A stretch of 64,000 nucleotides of DNA from RPQJ01 sp963754125 (GTDB taxonomy: Bacteria; Pseudomonadota; Gammaproteobacteria; Steroidobacterales; Steroidobacteraceae): positions 414,383-478,382 of the forward strand of contig CAVWEX010000007.1 in assembly GCA_963754125.1 (NCBI GenBank). The letters run 5' to 3'. The notes below the pieces were generated by a model. It did no database searches, was not told the DNA's origin, and saw only the letters and a list, made by a program, of their open reading frames with translations. The translations under genes were made by a program, and so were the position numbers. How positions within the stretch are numbered: position 1 is the stretch's first letter; each line of letters opens with the position of its first letter. This document shows, piece by piece, positions 28,072-37,119 of this stretch.

Positions 28072-29067
28072 TCAGGTGCCCTGGCCGTCCGGGGCCGGCG
28101 TCGCAGCCGCGATCGGGCCTGGCCTCAGCTGCAACCGCGCAACCACCGGCCGGTGATCGGAGCCGATCGGCGCCCCGACCTCGGCGTGATCGACGCACAG
28201 ATCGCCGTTCACGAGCACGTGGTCGATCCGCAGGGCCAGCGGCCAGAAGCTGGCCCGCCAGGTGGGGCGCCAGTCCGGGCCGTGCATCACGTCGCGCAGC
28301 CCCGAGTCGCCGAGCAGTCGTCCGAACGCGGGCGCGTCGGGCGAGAGATTCAGGTCGCCCAGCACCACCACGGGCAGGTCCTCGGTGCGCGCGATCTCGG
28401 CGACGCGACGCAGCGCATCGTCGCGCGACCGGGCGAGCCACGGCAGCACCGGCCACCGGGTGTGCAGGCCCAGGAAGCGGACGGGCTGGCCATCGATAAG
28501 CACGACGCCGGACAACGACGGCAGCCCGTCGTTTGCGAGGTCCACCGTGGCCACCGATTCCAGTGGCCAGCGGCTCAGCACTCCGATGCCGTAGGGATCG
28601 GGCCGGGGCAGCATGTACTGGTGGGGATAGCCCGGCAGGCGGGCGAGTGTCCGGACCCAGCCGTCGGTCACTTCCTGGACGACGACGAGGTCGGCCGGAT
28701 GGCTCGCGAGCCAGTCGCGGAACGGCTCCGGTTGCTCGTTCACATAGCGCAGGTTGGCGGTGACGACGGTGAAGGCGGTTCCCTCGCAGGCGACCGGCGG
28801 CTCCGCGAGCGCCCGCTGGGCGATCGGCATGCCGTGCCAGCCGGCGAGGACGAGCGCCGCGGCGGCGTAGGCGGGACGCCGCTGCCAGGCGAGCAACACC
28901 GCGATCAGCAGCGAAGCGGCCGCGTACTGGGGCCGGAAGTGCGAGAAGAGCTCGAACGGCCAGCCGAGCGGCGCGAACACCGCGAGGATGCTGGAGACGC
29001 CGATCACCGCGAACGCGACCATCAACAGCCGCGCCGGCAACGACACCCTGACCCCGTTCGTGGCCAT
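28072..29067 (-). CDS. Membrane-anchored endonuclease/exonuclease/phosphatase family protein
   Basis: 331 residues: three N-terminal hydrophobic helices (to about residue 90), then an EEP domain with VVTANLRYVNEQ, DLVVVQEVTDGW (catalytic glutamate), VVVLGDLNLSP and a closing GSDHRPVVARLQL (catalytic Asp-His). The fold covers nucleases, sphingomyelinases and phosphatases. The membrane-bound form in Proteobacteria is uncharacterised, and an extracytoplasmic phosphodiesterase is a reasonable guess only. Confidence 0.8.
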   Translation of the reverse strand: MATNGVRVSLPARLLMVAFAVIGVSSILAVFAPLGWPFELFSHFRPQYAAASLLIAVLLAWQRRPAYAAAALVLAGWHGMPIAQRALAEPPVACEGTAFTVVTANLRYVNEQPEPFRDWLASHPADLVVVQEVTDGWVRTLARLPGYPHQYMLPRPDPYGIGVLSRWPLESVATVDLANDGLPSLSGVVLIDGQPVRFLGLHTRWPVLPWLARSRDDALRRVAEIARTEDLPVVVLGDLNLSPDAPAFGRLLGDSGLRDVMHGPDWRPTWRASFWPLALRIDHVLVNGDLCVDHAEVGAPIGSDHRPVVARLQLRPGPIAAATPAPDGQGT

Positions 29068-29102
29068 GGTCGGAGCTTAAACCCGGGGGTTCGGCGCCGT
29101 CC

Positions 29103-29969
29103 TCACGGGAGGGTCGACAGGAAATCGTCGATCGCAGCGAGGCACTCGGGCTCGTCGAGCAGCGGGGGGTGCCCGCGCCGGGCGACGCTCAGGCGACGCA
29201 GGTCGGGCTTCTCGCGCGCCATGCGCTCGAAGGTGGCCTCGGAAAGCACGTCGGACAGCGCGCCGCGCAACGCGAGCACGGGCAACGGTGCGAGCGCCGC
29301 ATAAACGGGCCAGAGGTCCGGCGCGGCGCCCGCGGGCGCGGCACGCACCGCTTCGCCGATCATCGGATCCATGTCGAGGCGCGGCACTCCGTCCACCTCG
29401 ATGTAGCTGCGCCGCGCGAGAGCCTGCCAATCCGCATGGGAGAGGTCGGGCAGCGCGAGGCCGTACGTGGACTGCGCCTGCGCGATCGCCTCCTCCCAGC
29501 TGCGCACCGGGGCGTGCCGTCCCACGTACTGCGCGATGCGCTGCAGCCCCTCGGGCGCGATCTCCGGACCCACGTCATTCAGCACCGCCCCGGCCATCGC
29601 GGCCGGACGGGTGGCCGCGATCAACATCGCGAGGATCCCGCCGAGGGACGTGCCGACCACGATCACGCGCTCTGCCGACGCCGCCGCCTGCAGCCGCTCG
29701 AGATCGCCGAGATAGGTGCCCGGATGATAATTCGACCAGTTCGGGTCGTACTGCGAGCGTCCGCGGCCGCGCAGGTCGGGCGTCAGGACGCGACGCCCGC
29801 CGCGCTGGAGCCACAGCGCCAGCGACTCGAAGTCGCGGCTGTTGCGCGTGAGGCCGGGCAGGCACATCACCGGCAGCCGACCCGACTCCGGCGCCGCGTA
29901 GTCCCGGTAGTAGAGCGTGAGCCCGTCCGACGACTCGAAGTAGCGATCCTGCCAGGCGGTTCCGTTCAA
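29103..29969 (-). CDS. Alpha/beta hydrolase
   Basis: 288 residues. MCLPGLTRNSRDFESLA (oxyanion-hole region), TPDLRGRGRS, nucleophile elbow VGTSLGG (serine), late aspartate in the LRGALSDVLSE segment and histidine in RRGHPPLLDEPE form a normal catalytic triad. TTG 29969 is proposed as start: it overlaps the acyl-CoA synthetase stop by four bases with GGAG upstream; no ATG lies near the domain start. Position in the hydroxyalkanoate cluster suggests an esterase on oligomers or thioesters, but this is inference. Confidence 0.8.
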   Translation of the reverse strand: MNGTAWQDRYFESSDGLTLYYRDYAAPESGRLPVMCLPGLTRNSRDFESLALWLQRGGRRVLTPDLRGRGRSQYDPNWSNYHPGTYLGDLERLQAAASAERVIVVGTSLGGILAMLIAATRPAAMAGAVLNDVGPEIAPEGLQRIAQYVGRHAPVRSWEEAIAQAQSTYGLALPDLSHADWQALARRSYIEVDGVPRLDMDPMIGEAVRAAPAGAAPDLWPVYAALAPLPVLALRGALSDVLSEATFERMAREKPDLRRLSVARRGHPPLLDEPECLAAIDDFLSTLP

Positions 29970-31540
29970 CTCGTGCTCCGTTGCGACGCCCAGCCAGCGG
30001 CGTACTCCGCGCGCAGTTCGCGCTTGAGGATCTTGCCATTCGGGTTGCGCGGGAGCGAGTCCCGGAGCACGACGCCGGTCACACGTTGCTGACGTCCCAC
30101 GCGCTCGTTGATCCAGGCGGTGAGAGCGGCCGCGTCGGGCTCGGCGCCGGCGAGCGGCACGATCACGGCGAGCGGCGTCTCGCCCCATCTTTCGCTCGGC
30201 ACCGCGATCACCGCGACTTCGGCGACTTCCGGGTGCTGCTGCAGCACCGCCTCGATGTCGGCGGGGTAGATGTTCTGCCCGCCGGACAGGATCATGTCCT
30301 TCTTGCGATCGACGATGTAGAGGAAACCCTCGTCGTCGAGCCGGCCGATGTCACCGGTGCGCAACCAGGGGCGCCCCTGCTCGTCGGTCCAGGTGGCATC
30401 GGCAGTTGCCTCGGGCCGGTTGTAGTAGCCCGGCATCGTGATGCGGCCGCGCCCGACGATCTCGCCGCACGTCCCGGTCGGCAGCGCGCGTCCGGAGTCA
30501 TCGACGATCCGCAGGTCGGTGCCGAGCAGTGGCTTGCCGACCGATGCCCAGCGGCCCTCGGCGTCCTCCGGATCGAGCGTGGTGATGACGCCCTCGGTGA
30601 GACCGTAGAGCTCGATGACGCCGCACGGGAAGCGGCGGAACACCTCCTGCTTCAGCGACGCGTGCAGTGGCGATCCGCAGCACATGATCGCGCGCAGGCT
30701 CGAGATCTCGGCCGGCCCGGCCTGCATGCGCTCCACGATTCGCTGCAACTGCACCGGTACCACTGCAGTGTGCGTGATTCGCTCGCGCCGAACGACGTCG
30801 AGGAACGCGTCCGCCTCGAAGTGCTCCTGCACGACCAGGGTGCCGCCGGCGAGGAACGTGCACAGCATGGCGACCCAGGAGATGTTCGAATAGAGACCGA
30901 GGGAGGCGAGCGTGCGTGCGCCGCCGTCATAGCGCAGCGCGATGGCGAGATCGTAGGCCCAGTCGCGGCGCCCGCGGTGCGTATGCGCGATGCCCTTCGG
31001 CACGCCGGTCGTGCCCGAGCTGTAGATGATGTTCAGCAGGTCGTCTTCGCGGAGCGCGACCCTCGGCGGGTCGGCTTCGGCCGTCGCGAGGAATGCGTTC
31101 CACGTCGTCCAGCCCGGAGCCTCGGCGTCTGCGAGCAGGTAGAGGCGCACGGACCCGCCGAGGCGATCCCGCAGCGCGTCGATACGCGGGCGCTGGTCGA
31201 CGGTGGCGACGATCGCGTTCGCCCCTGCATCGCGCAGCATCGCGAGCAGTGCCTCGTCGCTGATCGACGTATTGAGTGGCACGGATACGGCCCCGGCGTC
31301 GAGCGTGCCGAACAGCGCATGCACCATCGGCAGGCCGTTCGACATCAGCACCACGACACGATCGCGCGCACCCACGCCGCGCGCGTGCAGGGCGTTGGCG
31401 AAACGGTGCAGCGTCGCTGCGAACTCGTCCCAGTGCTCGCGGCGGTCACCGCAGACCACGGCCTCGCGCCCGCGGCGCCAGCGGCCGTGCAGGGCGAGGA
31501 TCTCGGGCAGCAGCGGCGCGCGGGATTCGAATGCGTCCAT
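29966..31540 (-). CDS. AMP-forming acyl-CoA synthetase/ligase
   Basis: 524 residues of the ANL superfamily: P-loop YSSGTTGVPKGIAHTH, YGLTEG (A5 motif), LRTGDIGRLDDEGFLYIVDRKKDMILSGGQNIYP (A7/A8) and catalytic lysine PNGKILKREL (A10). It activates a carboxylic acid to its CoA thioester; chain length is not readable from the sequence. Coupled to the hydrolase by a four-base overlap and next to the TonB receptor and the 3-hydroxybutyrate/PHA genes, so hydroxy- or medium-chain acids are plausible substrates. Confidence 0.88.
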   Translation of the reverse strand: MDAFESRAPLLPEILALHGRWRRGREAVVCGDRREHWDEFAATLHRFANALHARGVGARDRVVVLMSNGLPMVHALFGTLDAGAVSVPLNTSISDEALLAMLRDAGANAIVATVDQRPRIDALRDRLGGSVRLYLLADAEAPGWTTWNAFLATAEADPPRVALREDDLLNIIYSSGTTGVPKGIAHTHRGRRDWAYDLAIALRYDGGARTLASLGLYSNISWVAMLCTFLAGGTLVVQEHFEADAFLDVVRRERITHTAVVPVQLQRIVERMQAGPAEISSLRAIMCCGSPLHASLKQEVFRRFPCGVIELYGLTEGVITTLDPEDAEGRWASVGKPLLGTDLRIVDDSGRALPTGTCGEIVGRGRITMPGYYNRPEATADATWTDEQGRPWLRTGDIGRLDDEGFLYIVDRKKDMILSGGQNIYPADIEAVLQQHPEVAEVAVIAVPSERWGETPLAVIVPLAGAEPDAAALTAWINERVGRQQRVTGVVLRDSLPRNPNGKILKRELRAEYAAGWASQRSTS

Positions 31541-31565
31541 GAGCAGGCGACTCGCGGACCGGCGT

Positions 31566-31596
31566 GCGGGGCGGCGCCTTGCCGGCGCCGCCCCGC
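31566..31596 (-). terminator. 13-bp GC hairpin between TonB receptor and acyl-CoA synthetase genes
   Basis: GCGGGGCGGCGCC-TTGCC-GGCGCCGCCCCGC is a perfect stem 12 bases after the receptor stop. There is no T-run on the minus strand, so it may be a partial attenuator or an RNA-stabilising end rather than a full terminator. Confidence 0.5.
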
Positions 31597-31607
31597 CCCG
31601 GGTCGAA

Positions 31608-33893
31608 TCAGAACCGGAAGCCGACCGTACCGGTAAAGGTGCGGGGCGCCGCGTAGAACACCGTGAGGTTGTTCTCCAGGCCGAGCGCCGACGGACAGCC
31701 GGTCGTCGCCGGGTTGCCGAAGCAGTAGCCAGCCGTCCGGACGTCCTCGTCGGTCAGGTTCTTGCCGTAGAGACCGAGCAGCCACTGGCCGCTGGGCGAC
31801 GTCCAGACCACGCTCGCGTTCAGCAGCGTGACCGACTCCTGGTCGATGTAGGCGTTCGTGACCTCGAACTGCGAGACGTCGTCACGGTACGACGCGTTCA
31901 AATTGAAGTTGGCTGCGCCTTCGGCAATGTCGGTGGCATAGGTGAAACCAAGGTAGGCCATCGTCTCCGGCGTGTTCTGGATCTCGCGCTGTCCCGAGAC
32001 GTCGACCCCGTTGACGATCCATTCGTCGATCTCCGTATCGAGCAGGCTCAGCGCGAACTGCACGGACAACGCGTCGGTCAGCAGCACGTTGCCCTCGACC
32101 TCGATGCCCGCGATCGTGGACTCGGCGGCGTTGGTCACCGTGCCGACGAAGTTGTCGTTGACACCGTCGCCGTTGGTGTCGATGGCGACCGAGCCGGGAA
32201 TCTGCATGTCCTGGTACTCGCTGTAGAACACCGCCACGTTGGTGCGCGCACGACCGTCGAGCCAGGTGGACTTGAGCCCGGCCTCGTAGGAGTCGAGCAC
32301 CTCGGGTTCGAATCCCTTCTCGACTTCGGGCGTCACGAGGTTGGCGCCACGCGGATCGAAACTGCCCGCTTTCCAGCCCTCGCTGTAGCCGGCGTAGGCC
32401 GTCACGTCGTCGCTGAAGCTGTAGCTCACGTTCAGGCGCGGTGAGAAGTTCGTGTAGGTCCGGTCAGCCTCGAAGTCGCTCGTGACGGCCAGCCGCGGGG
32501 CGGCCTCGTTACCGAAGAACGGCGAACCGATGCCCAGGTAGTTCGCGCGGAAGATGTCGGCCGTGCGCTCATCATCCGTGTACCGGCCGCCGAGCGATAT
32601 CGCCCACTGGTCGGTGAGGTCGTAGGTTGCATCCGCGAAGATCGACCAGGCCTTGGTATCCACCGAGCCGCCGGTGTACGCCGTGACGCCGACGCCGCCC
32701 GCCAGCTGCCCGAGCACCACGTCGAAGTCGTTGGCAGCGCCGGCATCCAGGTAATAGAGGCCGCTCACTACGTTCAGCCGGTCGCTCGAGTACAGGACCT
32801 GCAGTTCCTGGCTGAACTGGTCGTTGTCGTAGATTACCTGGCCGTCGAAGTCCATGACTTCGAGGCTGTCGAAATCGATGACCGACTCGGTGTAGTCCTC
32901 CCGGTACGCGGTGATGGAACGCAACGTCCAGCTTTCCGTGACGGCCCAGTCGATCGTGAGGGAAGTGCCTTCGGTCTCCACCTCGTTGTTGCCGTTGATG
33001 CCGGCCGTCGAGGGCTGCTGCGGCGCTCCGGAGGTCGTGTCGCGCAGGTCGTTGAGGACCGGGTCGCCGCTCACCGTCCCCGGGAACGGCCGGTAGCCGG
33101 CCACCGCGTTGGAGTCATCGTCCGTATTATCGTAGGCGATGCGCACGCTCAGGTCGTCGGACGGCAGGAATTCCGCGCTGACGCGGAAGCCGAGCACGTC
33201 CTTGTCGTAGTTCTCGCGACCGGTCGTGAGGTTCTCGCCGTAACCGTCGCGGGTCAGGTAGGCCACCGCGCCGCCGACGCGGAACATCTCGCCGAGCGGC
33301 ATCGAGCCGACCCCCACGAGGTCCATCTGACCGTAGGTGCCGAAGGAGGCCTTGAGATTCAACTCGGGCTCGTCGGCGAGGCGCCGCGTGACGTACTTGA
33401 TCGCGCCGCCGACGGCGTTGCGGCCATAGAGCGTTCCCTGCGGACCGCGCAGCACTTCGATGCGCTCGACGTCGTAGATGTCGAGCAGCGAGCCCTGCGG
33501 CCGCGCGATGTACACGTCGTCGACGTACAGCGCCACGCCCTGCTCGAAGCCGGCGAGCGGGTCCTGCTGCCCGACACCGCGGATGAACGCCGTGAGCGTG
33601 GAGTTCGTGGCGCGCGAGGCCTCGAGCGTGACGCTCGGCACGCTCTGAGCCAGCTCGGCGATGTCGGCCGCCCCACGCAGCACGAGGGCCTCGCCCGAGA
33701 AGGCGGTGATGGCGATCGGCACGTCCTGCAGCTGCTCCTCGCGCCGGCGCGCCGTGACGATGACCTCCTCGAGGCCGCCCGTGGCGGCCGGCTTCGCGGC
33801 CGGTGCGTTCTGGGCGAGCACGGCGGGAACGGCACACAGCGCGGCAGCCGCAGCCGCGCACGCCTGCACCGAACGGATGGTGAACTTGTTCAT
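31608..33893 (-). CDS. TonB-dependent outer-membrane receptor
   Basis: 761-residue outer-membrane transporter energised by TonB. A signal peptide ends near ALCAVPAVLAQ. TonB-box-like EEVIVTARRREEQLQDVPIAITAFSG leads into the plug (VEVLRGPQGTLYGRNAVGGAI-like sequence), then the 22-strand barrel ending in TGTVGFRF with C-terminal phenylalanine. It resembles the large sphingomonad/Caulobacter-type receptor group. Divergent from a TetR gene across three palindromes, so probably substrate-induced. The ligand is unknown; the neighbours suggest hydroxyalkanoate oligomers or a related lipid. Confidence 0.93.
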   Translation of the reverse strand: MNKFTIRSVQACAAAAAALCAVPAVLAQNAPAAKPAATGGLEEVIVTARRREEQLQDVPIAITAFSGEALVLRGAADIAELAQSVPSVTLEASRATNSTLTAFIRGVGQQDPLAGFEQGVALYVDDVYIARPQGSLLDIYDVERIEVLRGPQGTLYGRNAVGGAIKYVTRRLADEPELNLKASFGTYGQMDLVGVGSMPLGEMFRVGGAVAYLTRDGYGENLTTGRENYDKDVLGFRVSAEFLPSDDLSVRIAYDNTDDDSNAVAGYRPFPGTVSGDPVLNDLRDTTSGAPQQPSTAGINGNNEVETEGTSLTIDWAVTESWTLRSITAYREDYTESVIDFDSLEVMDFDGQVIYDNDQFSQELQVLYSSDRLNVVSGLYYLDAGAANDFDVVLGQLAGGVGVTAYTGGSVDTKAWSIFADATYDLTDQWAISLGGRYTDDERTADIFRANYLGIGSPFFGNEAAPRLAVTSDFEADRTYTNFSPRLNVSYSFSDDVTAYAGYSEGWKAGSFDPRGANLVTPEVEKGFEPEVLDSYEAGLKSTWLDGRARTNVAVFYSEYQDMQIPGSVAIDTNGDGVNDNFVGTVTNAAESTIAGIEVEGNVLLTDALSVQFALSLLDTEIDEWIVNGVDVSGQREIQNTPETMAYLGFTYATDIAEGAANFNLNASYRDDVSQFEVTNAYIDQESVTLLNASVVWTSPSGQWLLGLYGKNLTDEDVRTAGYCFGNPATTGCPSALGLENNLTVFYAAPRTFTGTVGFRF

Positions 33894-33931
33894 TGGATCC
33901 CCCTGGACGGCGCCGGCGCGGCGCCTGGTTT

Positions 33932-33986
33932 TTCAACGCGCGCTGAAATCTAGTTGAACGGTCGTTGAATTTCAACAGGCGTTGCA
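33932..33986. promoter_or_regulatory. Three tandem 16-bp palindromes between receptor and TetR genes
   Basis: Sites at 33932-33947 (TTCAACGCGCGCTGAA), 33954-33969 (TTGAACGGTCGTTGAA) and 33971-33986 (TTCAACAGGCGTTGCA) fit a consensus TTCAACG-NN-CGTTGAA. Centres are 22 and 17 bp apart. The array lies upstream of the receptor start (33893) and the TetR start (34081), as expected for operators of that TetR protein. Confidence 0.6.
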
Positions 33987-34080
33987 GGTCGGCTTGCGCT
34001 TGGCCAGAATCGCCCGAACCTCGCAGCGGCGCGACCGCCGCGAACCACGGCGACTCTTGCGGTGCAGCAATAACAGTACG

Positions 34081-34818
34081 ATGGCGACGGCGGCAAAGCG
34101 ACGACGGACGACGGCCTCGGCACGCGGAACCCGTGCGATCGCGCCGCCGCGGCGCGTGCGCATCCTCGATGCGGCGGAGCGGTTGTTCGCGGAACGCGGC
34201 TTCCATGGCGTGTCGATCCGCGACATCACCGGGGCGGCAGGCGTGGACGTCGCGCTCGCCAACTACCACTTCGGCAGCAAGCGGGGACTGCTCGAGGCGG
34301 TGGTCCTGCGTCGCGCGGAGGACCTGAACACGGAGCGCCTCACGCGCCTCGACGCGTTGATCGCGGGCGCGGGCCGCAAGGCGCCGTCGCTCGAGGAGAT
34401 CATCGACGCGTTCACGCATCCCCTGCTCGACCGCTCGGCGCGCGGCGGCCCGGGCTGGAAGAGCTACTTCGCGCTGATCGCCGAGGTGAACAATTCGCCC
34501 GAGTTCGGCGGCGTGCTCATGACGAAGCACTTCGATCCGGTGGTGCATCGCTTCATCGAGGCCATCCGGAAGGCGCTGCCCGACTGCGACGCGCGCGATC
34601 TGTACTGGGCGTACCACTTCCTCTCGGGCGCCCTCACGCTCACGTTCGCGGAGACCGGGCGGATCGACAAGCTCTCGGGCGGCCTCTGCCACGCCAGCGA
34701 CCTCGACAGCGTCCACGAGCGGCTGGTGCCCTTCTGCGCCGCCGGCTTCCGCGCGCTCTGCGCCGGCGGCACGAAGAAGCGCCGTTCGCGGCCGGCACGT
34801 GCCGCGAGAGTGCGATGA
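34081..34818 (+). CDS. TetR family regulator of the hydroxyalkanoate cluster
   Basis: 245 residues: after a basic N-terminal tail comes the helix-turn-helix RVRILDAAERLFAERGFHGVSIRDITGAAGVDVALANYHFGSK. The C-terminal domain (PSLEEIIDAF... LTLTFAETGRIDKLSGG) resembles the TetR C-terminal family common in Proteobacteria next to lipid genes. ATG 34081 is preferred; the longer upstream reading crosses the operators. Its stop overlaps the bdhA ATG (ATGA at 34815), so it is co-transcribed with the dehydrogenase and depolymerase. Confidence 0.87.
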   Translation: MATAAKRRRTTASARGTRAIAPPRRVRILDAAERLFAERGFHGVSIRDITGAAGVDVALANYHFGSKRGLLEAVVLRRAEDLNTERLTRLDALIAGAGRKAPSLEEIIDAFTHPLLDRSARGGPGWKSYFALIAEVNNSPEFGGVLMTKHFDPVVHRFIEAIRKALPDCDARDLYWAYHFLSGALTLTFAETGRIDKLSGGLCHASDLDSVHERLVPFCAAGFRALCAGGTKKRRSRPARAARVR

Positions 34819-35588
34819 GCCAGCGCAGGCTCAGCGCGCTCGTGACCGGCGCCGCGAGCGGCATCGGGCTCGGCGTCGCCACGCACCTCGCCGAACGCGG
34901 CCACGCCGTGTACCTCACGGACCTCGACGCGGATGCGGTCGCGGAAGCTGCCGCCGGGCTGCGCGCGCGCGGCCTCGAGGCCACCGCGATGCGGCTCGAC
35001 GTGACCTCGGCCGCCGACATCGACGCCGTGGCCGCGGCACTCGCGCCCTCCGCGCCCGACCTGCTGGTGAACAACGCCGGCCTGCAGCACGTGGCACCGC
35101 TCGAGGAGTTCCCGCGCGAACGCTGGGAACTGCTCGTCGCGGTCATGCTCACCGGCAGCGCCATGCTGACCCGCGCCGTGCTGCCGGGCATGCGGCGGCG
35201 CGGCTTCGGGCGCATCGTCAACGTGGGCTCGATCCACTCGCTGGTGGCCTCGCCGTACAAGAGCGCCTACGTCGCCGCCAAGCACGGGCTGATCGGTTTC
35301 TCCAGGACCATCGCGCTCGAGACCGCGGACTGCGACGTCACCATCAACACCGTGTGCCCGAGCTACGTGCGAACGCCGCTGGTGGAGGCCCAGATCGCGG
35401 CGCAGGCCCGCGCTCACGGGCTGCCGGAACAGCAGGTCGTGGACGAGATCATGCTCAAGCCCATGCCGAAGCGCGCCTTCGTCACCCTCGAGGAGCTCGG
35501 CGGCATCATCGAGTTCCTCGCGAGCGACGTGGCCCGGAACGTGACGGGACAATCGATCGCGGTGGACGGCGGCTGGACGGCACAATGA
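34815..35588 (+). CDS. 3-hydroxybutyrate dehydrogenase (short-chain dehydrogenase)
   Basis: 257-residue NAD-dependent SDR. Cofactor motif TGAASGIGLG, LLVNNAGLQHVAPLEEFP, catalytic serine NVGSIHSLVASPYKSAYVAAKHG with YVAAK, and the TVCPSYVRTPLVEAQI segment and the MPKRAFVTLEELGGIIEFLASD end match 3-hydroxybutyrate dehydrogenases well. It oxidises 3-hydroxybutyrate to acetoacetate. Coupled to the TetR gene upstream and the depolymerase downstream, consistent with using polymer breakdown products. Confidence 0.88.
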   Translation: MSQRRLSALVTGAASGIGLGVATHLAERGHAVYLTDLDADAVAEAAAGLRARGLEATAMRLDVTSAADIDAVAAALAPSAPDLLVNNAGLQHVAPLEEFPRERWELLVAVMLTGSAMLTRAVLPGMRRRGFGRIVNVGSIHSLVASPYKSAYVAAKHGLIGFSRTIALETADCDVTINTVCPSYVRTPLVEAQIAAQARAHGLPEQQVVDEIMLKPMPKRAFVTLEELGGIIEFLASDVARNVTGQSIAVDGGWTAQ

Positions 35589-35608
35589 ACGGGCGAGCGG
35601 AGGACAAC

Positions 35609-36670
35609 ATGCGAACGAACAGGGCAGGAATGGCGCGAACCCGGTACGTCGTGGCCGCGCTCGGGATGCTGGCCGCGACCGCCTGCGGACGCGAGGCCGC
35701 AACAACGACGCAGGACGCGCGGCTGTCGCCGCGGCCCATCGACCCGGGGAGCGTGACGGTCTCGGGCGCCTCCGCCGGTGGCTACATGGCGGGGCAGTTC
35801 CACGTCGCGTACTCGGACCTCGTGCAGGGCGCCGCGATCATCGCGGCCGGTCCGTACCGTTGCGCCGAGGGCTCGCTGCGGCACGGGCTCGGCCGCTGCA
35901 TGAAGGGCGACGAGGAAATTCCGACGGCGCGGCTGCTCGAGGAGACGAGCCAGCTCGCACTCGACGGCGCGATCGACCCCATTGCGGGCCTCGCGGACGA
36001 TCGGGTGTGGATCTTCCACGGTGCGGCCGATCCGTTCGTGGGCGTCGCCGTGGCCGACGCGCTCGAGACCTACTATCGGGCGCTCGTGACGCCCGACGCC
36101 GTGGTCCGCGTCGAGCACCCGCAGGCCGGCCACACGTTCCCGACCGCCGACCCCACGGCACCCGCCTGCACGGCCGTCGAGGAGCCCTACATCGGCAACT
36201 GCGGACTCGACGGCGCCCGTGCGCTGCTCGGTCACCTGTACGGCGATCTAGCCGACGGCCGGGCGCCGCGCCCGGCCGGGCTCATCGAGTTCGACCAGCG
36301 ACCATACGCCGAGGCCGCGGGCAGTGCCGGCCTGGCCGACCGCGGCTGGCTGTTCGTCCCGCAGGACTGCGAGGCCGGCGGGGAGGCGCGCTGCCGCCTG
36401 CACGTGGTGTTCCACGGCTGCAAGCAGGGCGGCTCGTACATCGGCGACGCGTTCATCCGCCGCTCGGGCTTCCTCGAGGCGGCGGAGGCGAACCGCATCG
36501 TGCTGCTGTTCCCGCAGGTCGAGCCGAGCTTCCAGCCGCTCAACCCGAACGGCTGCTGGGACTGGTGGGGCTACGAGGGCGAGGACTACGCGACGCGCAG
36601 CGGCGTGCAGCTGCGGGCGGTTCGGGCGATGATCGGCGACCTGCTCGGCGAGGTGCGCGAGGCGCGTTGA
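35609..36670 (+). CDS. Secreted PHA/PHB depolymerase-like lipoprotein
   Basis: About 353 residues with a lipoprotein-like signal (MARTRYVVAALGMLAATACG). Nucleophile motif VSGASAGGYMAGQFHVAYS and the downstream HVVFHGCKQGGSYIGDAFI block match extracellular short-chain PHA depolymerases, esterases with an alpha/beta-hydrolase fold. The histidine may be in EHPQAGHTFP. ATG 35609 with GGAGG upstream was chosen; ATG 35585 overlapping the bdhA stop is an alternative. Its place beside bdhA supports polymer hydrolysis to 3-hydroxybutyrate outside the cytoplasm. Confidence 0.82.
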   Translation: MRTNRAGMARTRYVVAALGMLAATACGREAATTTQDARLSPRPIDPGSVTVSGASAGGYMAGQFHVAYSDLVQGAAIIAAGPYRCAEGSLRHGLGRCMKGDEEIPTARLLEETSQLALDGAIDPIAGLADDRVWIFHGAADPFVGVAVADALETYYRALVTPDAVVRVEHPQAGHTFPTADPTAPACTAVEEPYIGNCGLDGARALLGHLYGDLADGRAPRPAGLIEFDQRPYAEAAGSAGLADRGWLFVPQDCEAGGEARCRLHVVFHGCKQGGSYIGDAFIRRSGFLEAAEANRIVLLFPQVEPSFQPLNPNGCWDWWGYEGEDYATRSGVQLRAVRAMIGDLLGEVREAR

Positions 36671-36672
36671 GA

Positions 36673-37119
36673 TCAGGCCTGGGCGCGGCTCCGCTGCGCG
36701 CCGTAGAGCACGCTCAACCGCCGCACGCCTTTCACGCGTCGGGAGGAGCGGCGGATCTCCTTCAGCAGCCTCAGCAGCAGGCGGAGGCCCTCGCGCTCGC
36801 CGCCGGCGCAGAATTCCTCGCTGAGCCCGACGTGCAGCACGGACACGTGCTCGAGGTCGGCGCGCACGTACACCGCGACGCCGATCGGCCGGCCGGTCGT
36901 GGTCTCGACGGCGAACAGCGACTGCACCTCGGTGAGGCCCGCAACCCGCACGCGCAACCACTCGCCGTCGGGCTGGATTTCGGGCGGCCCGAAGCGGTCG
37001 ATGACGTGGACGATGCCGCGCGCCACGCGGTCCTGGCAGCGATTGAAGAACAGCAGTCGTTCGAGCGTCGGGCGATGCTCGAGGGCGATCCGCGAGGCGA
37101 ACGTCACCGCGTCCCTCAT
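36673..37119 (-). CDS. Conserved hypothetical protein, possibly GNAT-like
   Basis: 148 residues, no signal peptide or helix. The pattern of an amphipathic N-terminal helix followed by strands (SLFAVETTTGRPIGVAVYVRADLEHVSVLHVGLSEEF) and then EREGLRLLLRLLKEIRR is reminiscent of a GNAT acetyltransferase fold, with the second block in the position of the acetyl-CoA site, but the canonical R/QxxGxG/A is not clear. The function is not recognised. Converges on the depolymerase gene with two bases between stops. Confidence 0.6.
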   Translation of the reverse strand: MRDAVTFASRIALEHRPTLERLLFFNRCQDRVARGIVHVIDRFGPPEIQPDGEWLRVRVAGLTEVQSLFAVETTTGRPIGVAVYVRADLEHVSVLHVGLSEEFCAGGEREGLRLLLRLLKEIRRSSRRVKGVRRLSVLYGAQRSRAQA

